Of a stretch of DNA of 50,648 nt, positions 42,502-50,279 are shown piece after piece. The translations under genes were made by a program, and so were the position numbers. The number at the start of each line of letters is the position of its first letter. The first letter of the stretch is position 1. Below the pieces are notes generated by a model, which made no database searches, was not told where the DNA came from, and saw only the letters and a program-made list of their open reading frames with translations. Source of the DNA: JBKEAJ01 sp047972135 (GTDB taxonomy: Bacteria > Bacteroidota > Bacteroidia > Bacteroidales > Prolixibacteraceae); the NCBI GenBank assembly GCA_047972135.1, contig JBKEAJ010000016.1, positions 1 to 50,648 of the forward strand. Direction: 5' to 3'.

Positions 42502-43149
42502 TTACACAAACACATACTTTATCAGCATATCGACGATATAGTATACAGCCACCAAAATAATAATAATCCCTGCCACTTTGTTGAACCACCATAGGATACG
42601 CAACGTAAATCGGTGTCTGAAGATATTGATAATGCCTGCCAACGATGCCCACCATACAATGCAACCGGAGAGAATCCCTCCAAACAAAGTGAAATTTATA
42701 TGATGCTGACTAAGATTTAATGTAATCCCAAAGCCCGTAAACAAAGCTAGGAAGATAAATACCAGCAAAGGGTTGGATGCAGTAAGAAAAAAGGAGGATA
42801 CAAAATCGCCAAAATATCCGGGTTTCTTATTACGCCGTTGTCGTATTTCTTTGACAGGATTTTTACGATAGATAAAAATACCCAGACATACCAGAACCAC
42901 AATACCGAGCACATGTATAAGCAGGTCATATCGCTTTATCATCGAATGAATGAAGGAGAAAGAGTAGCCTGCAATGATGGCATAAAACAAATCACCAAAA
43001 GCAACACCCAAACCCGACACGAAACCCGATTTAAAATTCTTATTTACAGTGCGTTGGATAACAAGAATAGCTAAAGGACCTACCGGTACTGAAGCCATCA
43101 GCCCGATAAGCAAACCGTCAAGGAAATATTTAGCAACAGATATATCCAT
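42502..43149 (-). CDS. LysE-family amino acid exporter
   Basis: 215 residues with about six hydrophobic segments. The family signature is clear near the start: G-L-L-I-G-L-M-A-S-V-P-V-G-P-L-A-I-L-V-I-Q-R-T and G-F-V-S-G-L-G-V-A-F-G-D. F-L-T-A-S-N-P-L-L-V-F is the conserved mid-chain block. It probably exports an amino acid or homoserine-lactone-like metabolite across the inner membrane; substrate unknown. It starts 13 bases after the GNAT gene stop on the same strand. Confidence 0.88.
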   Translation of the reverse strand: MDISVAKYFLDGLLIGLMASVPVGPLAILVIQRTVNKNFKSGFVSGLGVAFGDLFYAIIAGYSFSFIHSMIKRYDLLIHVLGIVVLVCLGIFIYRKNPVKEIRQRRNKKPGYFGDFVSSFFLTASNPLLVFIFLALFTGFGITLNLSQHHINFTLFGGILSGCIVWWASLAGIINIFRHRFTLRILWWFNKVAGIIIILVAVYYIVDMLIKYVFV

Positions 43150-43162
43150 TATGCACTAATTC

Positions 43163-43441
43163 TTAATCCCAAATTTCTACAAGCTCTTTCCATCCAGCGT
43201 TTCTACGAACAAGTTTTACGATATACGGACAAATTGCCACAACAGTGTAATCTTGTTCAAGACAGAAACTGATAGCATAAGACACTAGGGATTTAGCGAC
43301 TCCCATACCTTCAATTTCTTTAGGCACAAAGGTATGATAAAAATAATACTTATTATTCTCACTTTTGTATTTTACTTCGGCATGGTATCCGTTTACCGTA
43401 GCACAAAATACACCTTTCTCCGCATCATGTATTACATTCAT
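43163..43441 (-). CDS. Small GNAT-type acetyltransferase (YjdJ-like)
   Basis: 92 residues from the ATG at 43441. An upstream in-frame extension to 43525 is encoded by a repeat and lacks family similarity. The short Gcn5-like fold of the COG2388 type is seen in F-Y-H-T-F-V-P-K-E-I-E-G-M-G-V-A-K-S-L-V (the acetyl-CoA loop) and V-V-A-I-C-P-Y-I-V. It is a cytoplasmic acyl-transferase with unknown acceptor. It is first in a pair with the lysE-type gene. Confidence 0.83.
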   Translation of the reverse strand: MNVIHDAEKGVFCATVNGYHAEVKYKSENNKYYFYHTFVPKEIEGMGVAKSLVSYAISFCLEQDYTVVAICPYIVKLVRRNAGWKELVEIWD

Positions 43442-43458
43442 GTGTATATATTTTGTTT

Positions 43459-43713
43459 TTGCAATAAGCTGTAAGCTATAGGCTTTATGCTTTTGCTGTT
43501 TATAACCTACCCTTCCAGGGTGCATTTTTTGTCGTCATTGCAAGCGTAGCGTGGCAATCTGCTCTTTGTAGGTAGAGATTGCTTCGTCGCCAGCTCCTCG
43601 CAATGACGTTCGTGTATTTGGTATTCCATTAATCATTAACAATTCAACAAATAAACAGTTCAACAATTCAACGATTAAACAAATAAACGATTAAACAAAT
43701 AAACGATTAAACA
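43459..43713 (+). repeat. Composite interspersed repeat, copy D
   Basis: TTGCAATAAGCTGTAAGC end module; a CCCTTCCAGGGTGCA module; palindrome at 43533-43608; then AATCATTAACAATTCAACAA and 2.5 tandem copies of GATTAAACAAATAAAC (43674-43713). The last part of this tail overlaps the 3' end of mqnD. Confidence 0.88.
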
Positions 43714-44527
43714 GTTCCTCAGTTGGCAAGCCATTGGCATTTCGCAGTTCCCCGCAAAAGTGCTTTATTGCCTTTCTGCCCTCATCATTAAGACACAGAG
43801 TTTGTTCATTTACAAATAGTTCCAGATGTTGTCGCATAATATCATCGTCAATTGTCTGAGCATGCATTCTCATAAAAGTTGATGCTGCCGCCGGGTTTTC
43901 TTTTGCATAGCGAACACTATCGAACACCACCTTATCGACAAGCAAGAGTATATCCTCGCCGACATCACGCTGTGCAATTATTCCTCCCAAGGGTATTGGC
44001 ATATTAGTTTTTTGCTCCCAGAATGCCCCTAAATCTTGCACTAATTTCAGACCTTTTTCAGCATAGGTAAATCTATTCTCATGTATCAATATTCCTGCGT
44101 CTACCTCATCGGACAAAATGGCATCTTCAATGTCGGAGAACAAATATTCCGACAAGTTTATTGCATCGGGAGCAAGCATTCTAAACAAAGCATTTGCAGT
44201 GGTTCCGAAGCCGGGAGTAGCAATTTTTGCATCGTGCAGCTCGTCAACAAAAATCTTTCTTTTGCTCACCAGCAATGGTCCGTTGCCATAGCCGAGAGCA
44301 CTCCCCGAATTAAGTACTACATATTTATCTATAAGATTGGAGTATGCCGCATAACTAATTTTAGTTATATCTAGTTCTCCCGTTTTCGCACGTTTATTAA
44401 GCTCTTCCACATCGGCAATGACAAATTCAAAATCCAAGCCTTGCCAATCGACTAGTTTTGATACCAGAGCATTAAAAATGAAAGTGTCGTTAGGACACGG
44501 AGAAAATCCAAATTTTAATTTCATCAT
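43691..44527 (-). CDS. mqnD: 1,4-dihydroxy-6-naphthoate synthase
   Basis: 278 residues; ATG at 44527 or the next codon. Family landmarks: FGFSPCPNDTFIFNAL at the N-terminus, G-E-L-D-I-T-K-I-S-Y, G-Y-G-N-G-P-L-L-V, V-D-A-G-I-L-I-H-E-N-R-F-T-Y and MPIPLGGIIAQRD. These separate MqnD from the related MqnA. It converts cyclic dehypoxanthinylfutalosine to 1,4-dihydroxy-6-naphthoate in menaquinone synthesis, the step after MqnC (encoded at 11746). It overlaps the radA stop by four bases. Its last seven residues (L-F-N-R-L-F-V) are encoded inside the repeat tail, suggesting the original C-terminus was replaced or extended. Confidence 0.92.
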   Translation of the reverse strand: MMKLKFGFSPCPNDTFIFNALVSKLVDWQGLDFEFVIADVEELNKRAKTGELDITKISYAAYSNLIDKYVVLNSGSALGYGNGPLLVSKRKIFVDELHDAKIATPGFGTTANALFRMLAPDAINLSEYLFSDIEDAILSDEVDAGILIHENRFTYAEKGLKLVQDLGAFWEQKTNMPIPLGGIIAQRDVGEDILLLVDKVVFDSVRYAKENPAAASTFMRMHAQTIDDDIMRQHLELFVNEQTLCLNDEGRKAIKHFCGELRNANGLPTEELFNRLFV

Positions 44528-45891
44528 CTGAACAACCTTTTAAAGCAATCGCCGACATTGGCAATCTCAACAATTTCTATGCCTTTAGCGAGTTTCACAT
44601 CAGAACCAGAACGAAATTTAGGGACAAAAATTCTACTCATCCCCAACTTTTGAGCTTCGGCAATCCGCTGTTCGAGTCTGTTTATCGGTCTCACTTCGCC
44701 TGTGAGTCCTACCTCTCCTGCAAAGCAATCGGTAGGATTTATAGCCTTATCGAAATTTGATGATAGTATTGCCACAATCACCGACAAATCGATGGCAGGA
44801 TCGGCAATTTTTATTCCACCTGCAAGATTGATAAAAACATCTTTACTTCCCAGCTTGAAGCCTGCTCGTTTTTCCAATACAGCCAGCATCATATTTAGCC
44901 GCCTCAGGTCGAAGCCTGTAACGGAGCGTTGTGGAGTGCCGTAAACGGCAGTGCTGACCAAAGACTGCACTTCAATAAGAAAAGGTCTTGCTCCTTCCAC
45001 CGATGCTGATATTGCCGTACCGCTAAGTCCGGTATGCTCTGATGAAACTAGCAATTCACTAGGATTTGTTACTTCTCGCAATCCTTTATCCCTCATTTCG
45101 TATATACCAAGTTCAGAAGTAGAGCCAAATCTATTTTTTACAGAACGCATAACACGATAGAAATGCAGGGTGTCGCCTTCAAACTGAAAAACCACGTCTA
45201 CCATGTGTTCTAGCACCTTTGGGCCTGCAATAGCACCGTCTTTGTTGATATGTCCTATTAGCAAAACCGAAGTAGCCGTATGTTTGGCGTAGTGCATCAA
45301 TTGGTTTGTACACTCCCGAATTTGCGAAACCGAACCGGATGAAGACTCCACTCTATCGGTGTTGACCGTTTGAATTGAATCGACAACAAGAATATCGGGT
45401 TCTAAATTCTGTGCCTGAGCAACAATATTTTCTATTGAAGTTTCGCTGAGGAAATAACAATTATCATTGTTCAACCCTAGTCGTTCTGCCCTCATTTTTA
45501 TTTGCTGCAGGGACTCCTCGCCCGAAACATACAGCACTTTTAAATCTCTGACCGACAGGGCAATTTGCAAGATTAGTGTTGACTTCCCTATTCCTGGTTC
45601 TCCTCCTATAAGCACCAAAGAGCCGGGCACAAGTCCACCACCAAGCAGTCTGTTAAACTCTCCGTTGTTTACATCAATCCGATCAACTTTGGAGCAAGTA
45701 ACCTTGCTCAATGTTATTGGTTTGCTGTCGGAAGATGCAGAGCTTGCCAAAGGAAGATTTTTTTTACTGACGGGGTTTACCACTTCCTCCACAATGGTAT
45801 TCCACTCATTGCAAGCCGAACACTTGCCTACCCACTTGCCATAGGAAGTACCGCACGACTGACAGACGTATTGAGTTTTAATCTTTGCCAT
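44524..45891 (-). CDS. radA: DNA repair protein RadA
   Basis: 455 residues. Zinc finger Cys10-Cys13-Cys24-Cys27 (C-Q-S-C-G ... C-S-A-C). RecA-like core with Walker A GGEPGIGKST at 96-105 and the RadA-specific KNRFGSTSELG motif. A Lon-like C-terminal domain closes the chain (F-A-G-E-V-G-L-T-G-E-V-R-P-I). It promotes branch migration in recombination. Upstream and overlapping with mqnD on one transcript. Confidence 0.96.
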   Translation of the reverse strand: MAKIKTQYVCQSCGTSYGKWVGKCSACNEWNTIVEEVVNPVSKKNLPLASSASSDSKPITLSKVTCSKVDRIDVNNGEFNRLLGGGLVPGSLVLIGGEPGIGKSTLILQIALSVRDLKVLYVSGEESLQQIKMRAERLGLNNDNCYFLSETSIENIVAQAQNLEPDILVVDSIQTVNTDRVESSSGSVSQIRECTNQLMHYAKHTATSVLLIGHINKDGAIAGPKVLEHMVDVVFQFEGDTLHFYRVMRSVKNRFGSTSELGIYEMRDKGLREVTNPSELLVSSEHTGLSGTAISASVEGARPFLIEVQSLVSTAVYGTPQRSVTGFDLRRLNMMLAVLEKRAGFKLGSKDVFINLAGGIKIADPAIDLSVIVAILSSNFDKAINPTDCFAGEVGLTGEVRPINRLEQRIAEAQKLGMSRIFVPKFRSGSDVKLAKGIEIVEIANVGDCFKRLFR

Positions 45892-45954
45892 AAACTATCA
45901 ATAAATAAACGCTAACGAAAGTAGTAAAAAAGATTGATTAAACAGTTCATATAC

Positions 45955-46000
45955 CCCCAAAAAGGGGAAGAGACGCCTCGCGGGGAACGAGCCGTCTCTT
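45955..46000. repeat. Two adjacent hairpins
   Basis: CCCC-A5-GGGG is immediately followed by AAGAGACG...CGTCTCTT, an 8-bp stem with inner CTCG/CGAG pairing. No T tract follows on either strand. Function unknown; it may be an intergenic palindromic repeat. Confidence 0.65.
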
Positions 46001-46259
46001 GCATTAGACCTTTGGGAAAGTGTCCAATGAACTTATATATAGTATGAAAATTTTACTTCACCCATATAGGAACAAACTCCTTGCCAAAAGGTCAGCCGAC
46101 AAACATTTTTGCAAAAAAAATATGCTATTCTTTCACACATCACTAAACAACAGCCAATTATAATTTACATTTTTCGTTTAGAGGTCAAAAATCGACGACG
46201 ACATGTTCACAATTTGTCGCTATTGTATGTCTCTGATAATATTTGTATATTCGTACTTT

Positions 46260-46525
46260 GAGGTTGAAGCGTTGAACTGTTGAGTTGTTGAAGGTTTAAA
46301 AATGCTGTAGGCAAACGGCAATGTCAATGTGATAATTTGCTGATGATTACGAATGAAATAAAAACTACCCCGCCTGCGGCACCCCTCCTTGAAAAGGAGG
46401 GGATTTAAAACTCTCCTCCTGCAAAGGAGGAGTACCCGAAGGGGGAAGTGGTGGCTGTTTATTGAGACTACGATATTTCAACGCCAACGCTCGCAATGAC
46501 GGTAGAAATAGACATAATGTATCCG
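46260..46525 (-). repeat. Fragmented composite repeat, copy F
   Basis: The GTTGAAGCGTTGAACTGTTG tail and TTAAAAATGCTGTAGGC module occur at 46264-46312, and half a palindrome (ACGCTCGCAATGACG, 46488-46502) with an ACTACGATATTTC flank near 46469-46481. Between them a different GC-rich module (46368-46409) and CTCCTCCTGCAAAGGAGGAG (46412-46431) have been inserted or have replaced the missing half. Confidence 0.65.
46368..46409 (+). repeat. GC-rich intergenic module (copy 2 of 2)
   Basis: CCCCGCCTGCGGCACCCC, then TCCTTGAAAAGGAGGGGA and TTTAAA. It matches 37543-37583. CTCCTT/AAGGAG can form a hairpin. Confidence 0.75.
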
Positions 46526-46637
46526 AAAATCTCAAGAAAAAAAACCGATGAAACGAGCCATGAGAACAAGTTCTCACATACGAAAATTATTATATTGGCG
46601 AGATACATGTGGCAATTAAAAAACGAAATATAAACAC

Positions 46638-47900
46638 ATGAAAGAGGAATTATTACAATATATATGGCAAAATGGACTTTTTGAGTCAGAAAGTCTAAAA
46701 GCCCAAAATGGTGAAGCTGTACAAATCATCAATAGGGGACAAAAGAATCACGATTCGGGGCCCGATTTTTTCAATGCACGCATAAGGATTGGCGACACAA
46801 CGTGGGCAGGAAATGTGGAGATTCACATAAATTCGTCTGATTGGGACAAGCACAATCACAGCAAAGACTCCGCATACGACAATGTAATTCTACATGTTGT
46901 ACTCAAGCACGATAAGGAGATAAAGACCTCTAAAGACAAAATTCTGCCATGTCTTGAACTATCACCTATTCAAGGCATTTTGAAGAAATACACAGACTTA
47001 CAAAACTCCAAACAACTTATAGCCTGTTATCAAAATCTGAATAGCCTCAAACCCTTTGAGGTCAGTATATTTATCAGTCGTTTGGCAGTAGAAAGACTTG
47101 AAGAAAAGACCGGTGGATTTAACAACACTTATTTGGAGTGCAACAAAGATTGGCATCAAACATTTCAGCAGCAGTTGTTCACAAGCTTTGGACTGAAATC
47201 CAACACTCTCCCCTTTGCAATGCTATCGCGAGCCTTGCCGCACAATATTCTGATCAAGCACTACGACAATCTTCTTCAATTGGAAGCTCTACTGTTCGGG
47301 CAAGCAGGTTTTCTTGAAGACAGCAGCATAGATGAATACCATTCCATGTTGAAAGGTGAATATTCATTTCTCAAACAGAAGTACGAGCTGCTAGCTATGG
47401 ATAAATCGTTGTGGAAGTTTATGCGCATGCGTCCTGCCAACTTTCCTACAATCCGAATATCGCAACTAGCCAAGCTCATTCACAAGCACAACAACCTGAT
47501 ATCATTCACGCTCAATGCCAGGTCGCTTGCAGAAGTAGAGCAGCTTTTTGATATCAACACAAGTCCATATTGGGACACCCACTACACCTTTGGCAATGAG
47601 AGCAGTAGGAGAAGCAAGAAGCTAGGCACTGCTACAAAACACAACATCCTAATAAACACCATTATACCTTTCCTTTTTTTCTACGCTAAAGAGAGGGGAA
47701 AAGCTGAAATACAAGAAAAAGCACTGAGGTTTCTTGAGGACTTACCTGCCGAAAATAACAATATAATAAAGGAATGGGCGAAATACGGGATAGGGTCTAA
47801 ATCAGCATTCGACAGTCAGGCATTGATACAATTGATGAATAAGTATTGTAAAAATCGGAGATGTTTGCACTGTCAGTTTGGGTCGAAGGTTTTAAGATAA
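46638..47900 (+). CDS. DUF2851 family protein
   Basis: 420 residues; opens MKEELLQYIWQNGLF, followed by G-Q-K-N-H-D-S-G-P-D-F-F-N-A-R-I-R-I, W-A-G-N-V-E-I-H-I-N-S-S-D-W and H-K-H-D-K-E-I, the defining DUF2851 blocks. The C-terminus has the conserved C-K-N-R-R-C-L-H-C-Q-F-G with three Cys, possibly a metal site. The N-terminal Asp/Glu/His pattern resembles a PD-(D/E)XK-type fold, which is only a guess. No signal peptide. Function unknown. It lies 55 bases upstream of the NfnA-like gene but probably has its own transcript. Confidence 0.85.
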   Translation: MKEELLQYIWQNGLFESESLKAQNGEAVQIINRGQKNHDSGPDFFNARIRIGDTTWAGNVEIHINSSDWDKHNHSKDSAYDNVILHVVLKHDKEIKTSKDKILPCLELSPIQGILKKYTDLQNSKQLIACYQNLNSLKPFEVSIFISRLAVERLEEKTGGFNNTYLECNKDWHQTFQQQLFTSFGLKSNTLPFAMLSRALPHNILIKHYDNLLQLEALLFGQAGFLEDSSIDEYHSMLKGEYSFLKQKYELLAMDKSLWKFMRMRPANFPTIRISQLAKLIHKHNNLISFTLNARSLAEVEQLFDINTSPYWDTHYTFGNESSRRSKKLGTATKHNILINTIIPFLFFYAKERGKAEIQEKALRFLEDLPAENNNIIKEWAKYGIGSKSAFDSQALIQLMNKYCKNRRCLHCQFGSKVLR

Positions 47901-47927
47901 AGTATCGGCAATATCAAAAATAAGACT

Positions 47928-47935
47928 TATTTTTG
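47928..47935 (+). promoter_or_regulatory. Promoter -7 box of the NfnA-like operon
   Basis: TATTTTTG on the plus strand fits TAnnTTTG, 20 bases before the ATG at 47956; the predicted leader is only about 14 bases. Confidence 0.5.
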
Positions 47936-47955
47936 GAGCAAAATAGGCTGATTAT

Positions 47956-48801
47956 ATGTTTAAGATAATAGACAAGTATCACTTTTCTGACAAGGTTGTG
48001 AGCTTTGAAGTTGAAGCTCCACGCATAGCTGCAAGCAGGAAGCCCGGTAATTTTGTCATACTCCGGGTAGACGAAAAAGGCGAACGTATTCCACTAACCA
48101 TAGCTGGAGCAAACAAGCACAAAGGCACAATAAGACTAGTGTCGCAGACTATGGGTGTTAGTACCCAAAAGCTGTCAAAACTAGAGATAGGCGACAGCAT
48201 ATTGGACTTGGTAGGACCTCTCGGCAAAGCCACCCATGTGGAGAAGGTCGGAACAGTTTTGGCATGTGGCGGCGGAGTTGGCGTTGCCCCACTACTCCCT
48301 ATCGTACAAGCATTTAAGGAAGCAGGCAACAGAGTAGTATCGGTATTGGCGGCACGCAGCAGAGACTTAATTATCCTCGAAGAAGAAATGCGGAGGTGGT
48401 CTGATGAGCTTATAATAATGACCGACGACGGCAGCTACGGTAAGAAAGGATTGATAACTGCAGGAGCAGAGGAAGTCATTAATAGTGAAAAGATTGACGA
48501 GTGCATAGCGATAGGACCGGGCGTGATGATGAAATACACTGCTTTGCTAACAAAGAAATATAATATCCCGACACAGGCGAGTCTCAATTCTATCATGGTA
48601 GATGGCACAGGGATGTGTGGAGCGTGCAGGGTAACAGTAGGTGGCAAGACCATGTTCACCTGCGTTGACGGACCAGAGTTTGATGCTCACGATATTAATT
48701 TTGACGAGCTCTTATCAAGGCTTGGCGGCTACACCAAGGAGGAACATTTAGCATTAGAGGCATATCAGCAAAGCACATTAAAAGAGGGCTATACGGCATG
48801 A
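47956..48801 (+). CDS. NfnA/PyrK-like FAD-NAD(P) oxidoreductase subunit (2Fe-2S)
   Basis: 281 residues of the 'sulfide/dihydroorotate dehydrogenase-like FAD/NAD-binding' family. FAD domain motif I-P-L-T-I-A (near 51-56); NAD(P) domain A-C-G-G-G-V-G-V-A-P-L-L-P; the 2Fe-2S cluster site is C-G-A-C-R-V-T-V-G-G-K-T-M-F-T-C near the C-terminus, preceded by GTGM. It passes electrons between NAD(P)H and a partner subunit. The next gene overlaps by four bases and encodes the NfnB/GltA-type partner, then a dihydroorotate-dehydrogenase-like protein follows, so the physiological acceptor could be either. Confidence 0.87.
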   Translation: MFKIIDKYHFSDKVVSFEVEAPRIAASRKPGNFVILRVDEKGERIPLTIAGANKHKGTIRLVSQTMGVSTQKLSKLEIGDSILDLVGPLGKATHVEKVGTVLACGGGVGVAPLLPIVQAFKEAGNRVVSVLAARSRDLIILEEEMRRWSDELIIMTDDGSYGKKGLITAGAEEVINSEKIDECIAIGPGVMMKYTALLTKKYNIPTQASLNSIMVDGTGMCGACRVTVGGKTMFTCVDGPEFDAHDINFDELLSRLGGYTKEEHLALEAYQQSTLKEGYTA

Positions 48802-50279
48802 CACAAGAAGAATATTTAAAGACCGAGCGGGCGCAAGCATGGCGTGAAGAAATCCGTAAGGGCAAGAAAAATAAGGAACGCACAAGTATTGAGCGCATCC
48901 ATATGAACGAAGTCTCTGCAAAAGAACGTATAAGCTCACAAAACATAGAAGTAAATACGGGCTTGAGTTCAGAGCAGGCATCAATAGAGGCGTCCCGATG
49001 TATTGATTGTGGTAAACCCACGTGCATAAGTGGCTGTCCCGTAAATATCAACATCCCAAAATTCATCAAATACATTGAAGCAGGAGATATAGCAATGGCA
49101 GGAGCGACACTAAAGGAGTCGTCTGCTTTGCCGAGTGTTTGCGGCAGAGTTTGTCCGCAAGAAAAGCAGTGTGAAGCAAATTGTTTTTACACTCTAAAAC
49201 TCGAACAGCCACCTGTTGCTATCGGCAATTTAGAAAGATATGCTGCCGACTACTGCTTGAACAATCCTTCGGAAAATCGGGAAATACAAAAAACGAAAAG
49301 CAATGGCATCAAAGTAGCAGCCATTGGGGCGGGACCCGCATCCTTGTCCTTTGCAGGCGACATGGCTCTGCGTGGTTACGATGTTACGGTGTTTGAGGCA
49401 CTACACGAGATTGGCGGAGTACTGAAATACGGCATTCCCGAGTTCAGGCTTCCCAACAAGCTCGTAGATATGGAGTTGGAAAACTTAAAAAATGCAGGAG
49501 TTCAGTTTATAACAAACTTTGTGGTAGGCAGAACAGCCACTTTTGAGCAGTTGGAAGAAGAGGGCTACAAGGCTTTTTTCATTGGCAGTGGAGCAGGCTT
49601 ACCACGTTTTATGAACATTGAGGGCGAGAACCTTAACGGCATCTTGTCTGCCAACGAATACCTCACTCGTGTAAACCTGATGAATGCACAAAAGGAGGAC
49701 TACGACACACCTGTTCTACGAGGCAAGAATGTTGCTATCATTGGCGGCGGCAACACTGCCATGGATGCTGTGCGCACTGCCAAGAGGTTGGGAGCAAACA
49801 GAGCGATGATAATCTACCGCCGTTCGATGAACGAAATGCCTGCACGACAGGAAGAGATAAAGCATGCACAAGAGGAGGGAGTAGAGTTTATCAATTTGGC
49901 AAATCCTCTTCGCTACGAAGGCAACGAGTCGGGTTTTGTGAGCAAGATGTTTATTCAGCGCATGGACTTGGGAGAGCCTGATTCGTCGGGTAGGCGCAGA
50001 CCTATCCCGATTGAGGGATCAGAAGAGGCGATAGATGTCGATACAGTTATTGTTGCTGTTGGCGTATCGCCCAATCCCCTTATTCCGATGTCTCTGCCCA
50101 AGCTAAAAGTGAGCAAGTGGGGAACTATCGAGGCAGACCAAGAGAGCTTGCAAAGCTCCATTCCCAACATATTTGCAGGTGGCGACATTGTGCGTGGGGG
50201 AGCTACCGTAATTCTTGCCATGGGCGACGGCAAAAAGGCTGCGAGGGGCATGGATGCTTATCTAAAATATAACAAATGA
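48798..50279 (+). CDS. gltA: NADPH-dependent glutamate synthase-type (GltA/NfnB-like) oxidoreductase
   Basis: 493 residues. The N-terminal iron-sulfur region (about 60-125) has C-I-D-C-G-K-P-T-C-I-S-G-C-P-V-N-I and C-G-R-V-C-P-Q-E-K-Q-C-E-A-N-C, the two-cluster pattern of the glutamate synthase small subunit family. Two dinucleotide-binding sites follow: A-A-I-G-A-G-P-A-S-L-S-F-A and V-A-I-I-G-G-G-N-T-A-M-D-A. Many annotated gltA genes paired with an NfnA-like gene act as NADH-dependent ferredoxin:NADP oxidoreductase (NfnAB) rather than glutamate synthase. No large gltB-type subunit is seen here. Overlaps by four bases at both ends. Confidence 0.87.
   Translation: MTQEEYLKTERAQAWREEIRKGKKNKERTSIERIHMNEVSAKERISSQNIEVNTGLSSEQASIEASRCIDCGKPTCISGCPVNINIPKFIKYIEAGDIAMAGATLKESSALPSVCGRVCPQEKQCEANCFYTLKLEQPPVAIGNLERYAADYCLNNPSENREIQKTKSNGIKVAAIGAGPASLSFAGDMALRGYDVTVFEALHEIGGVLKYGIPEFRLPNKLVDMELENLKNAGVQFITNFVVGRTATFEQLEEEGYKAFFIGSGAGLPRFMNIEGENLNGILSANEYLTRVNLMNAQKEDYDTPVLRGKNVAIIGGGNTAMDAVRTAKRLGANRAMIIYRRSMNEMPARQEEIKHAQEEGVEFINLANPLRYEGNESGFVSKMFIQRMDLGEPDSSGRRRPIPIEGSEEAIDVDTVIVAVGVSPNPLIPMSLPKLKVSKWGTIEADQESLQSSIPNIFAGGDIVRGGATVILAMGDGKKAARGMDAYLKYNK

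Larger units (their letters stand above)
45892..46637. other. 746-base intergenic block with hairpins and repeat fragments
   Basis: No gene supported. It contains CCCC-AAAAA-GGGG (45955-45967) followed by the AAGAGACG/CGTCTCTT hairpin (45968-46000), the mosaic repeat F (46260-46525) and the second GC-rich module (46368-46409). Short open frames run through the repeats but are compositional artefacts. Confidence 0.6.

Noticed and set aside
43442..43525. Longer GNAT start
   Set aside because: The extension is encoded by the repeat end module and lacks similarity to the family; the ATG at 43441 gives the normal N-terminus.
13439..43713. Palindromic repeats as a CRISPR array
   Set aside because: Copies are tens of kilobases or several genes apart with variable flanks, no regular spacers and no cas genes.
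46365..46577. Minus-strand open frame in the radA-DUF2851 gap
   Set aside because: It is translated repeat modules (Pro/Gly/Ser-rich, P-P-L-P-P-S-G-T) with no conserved domain.
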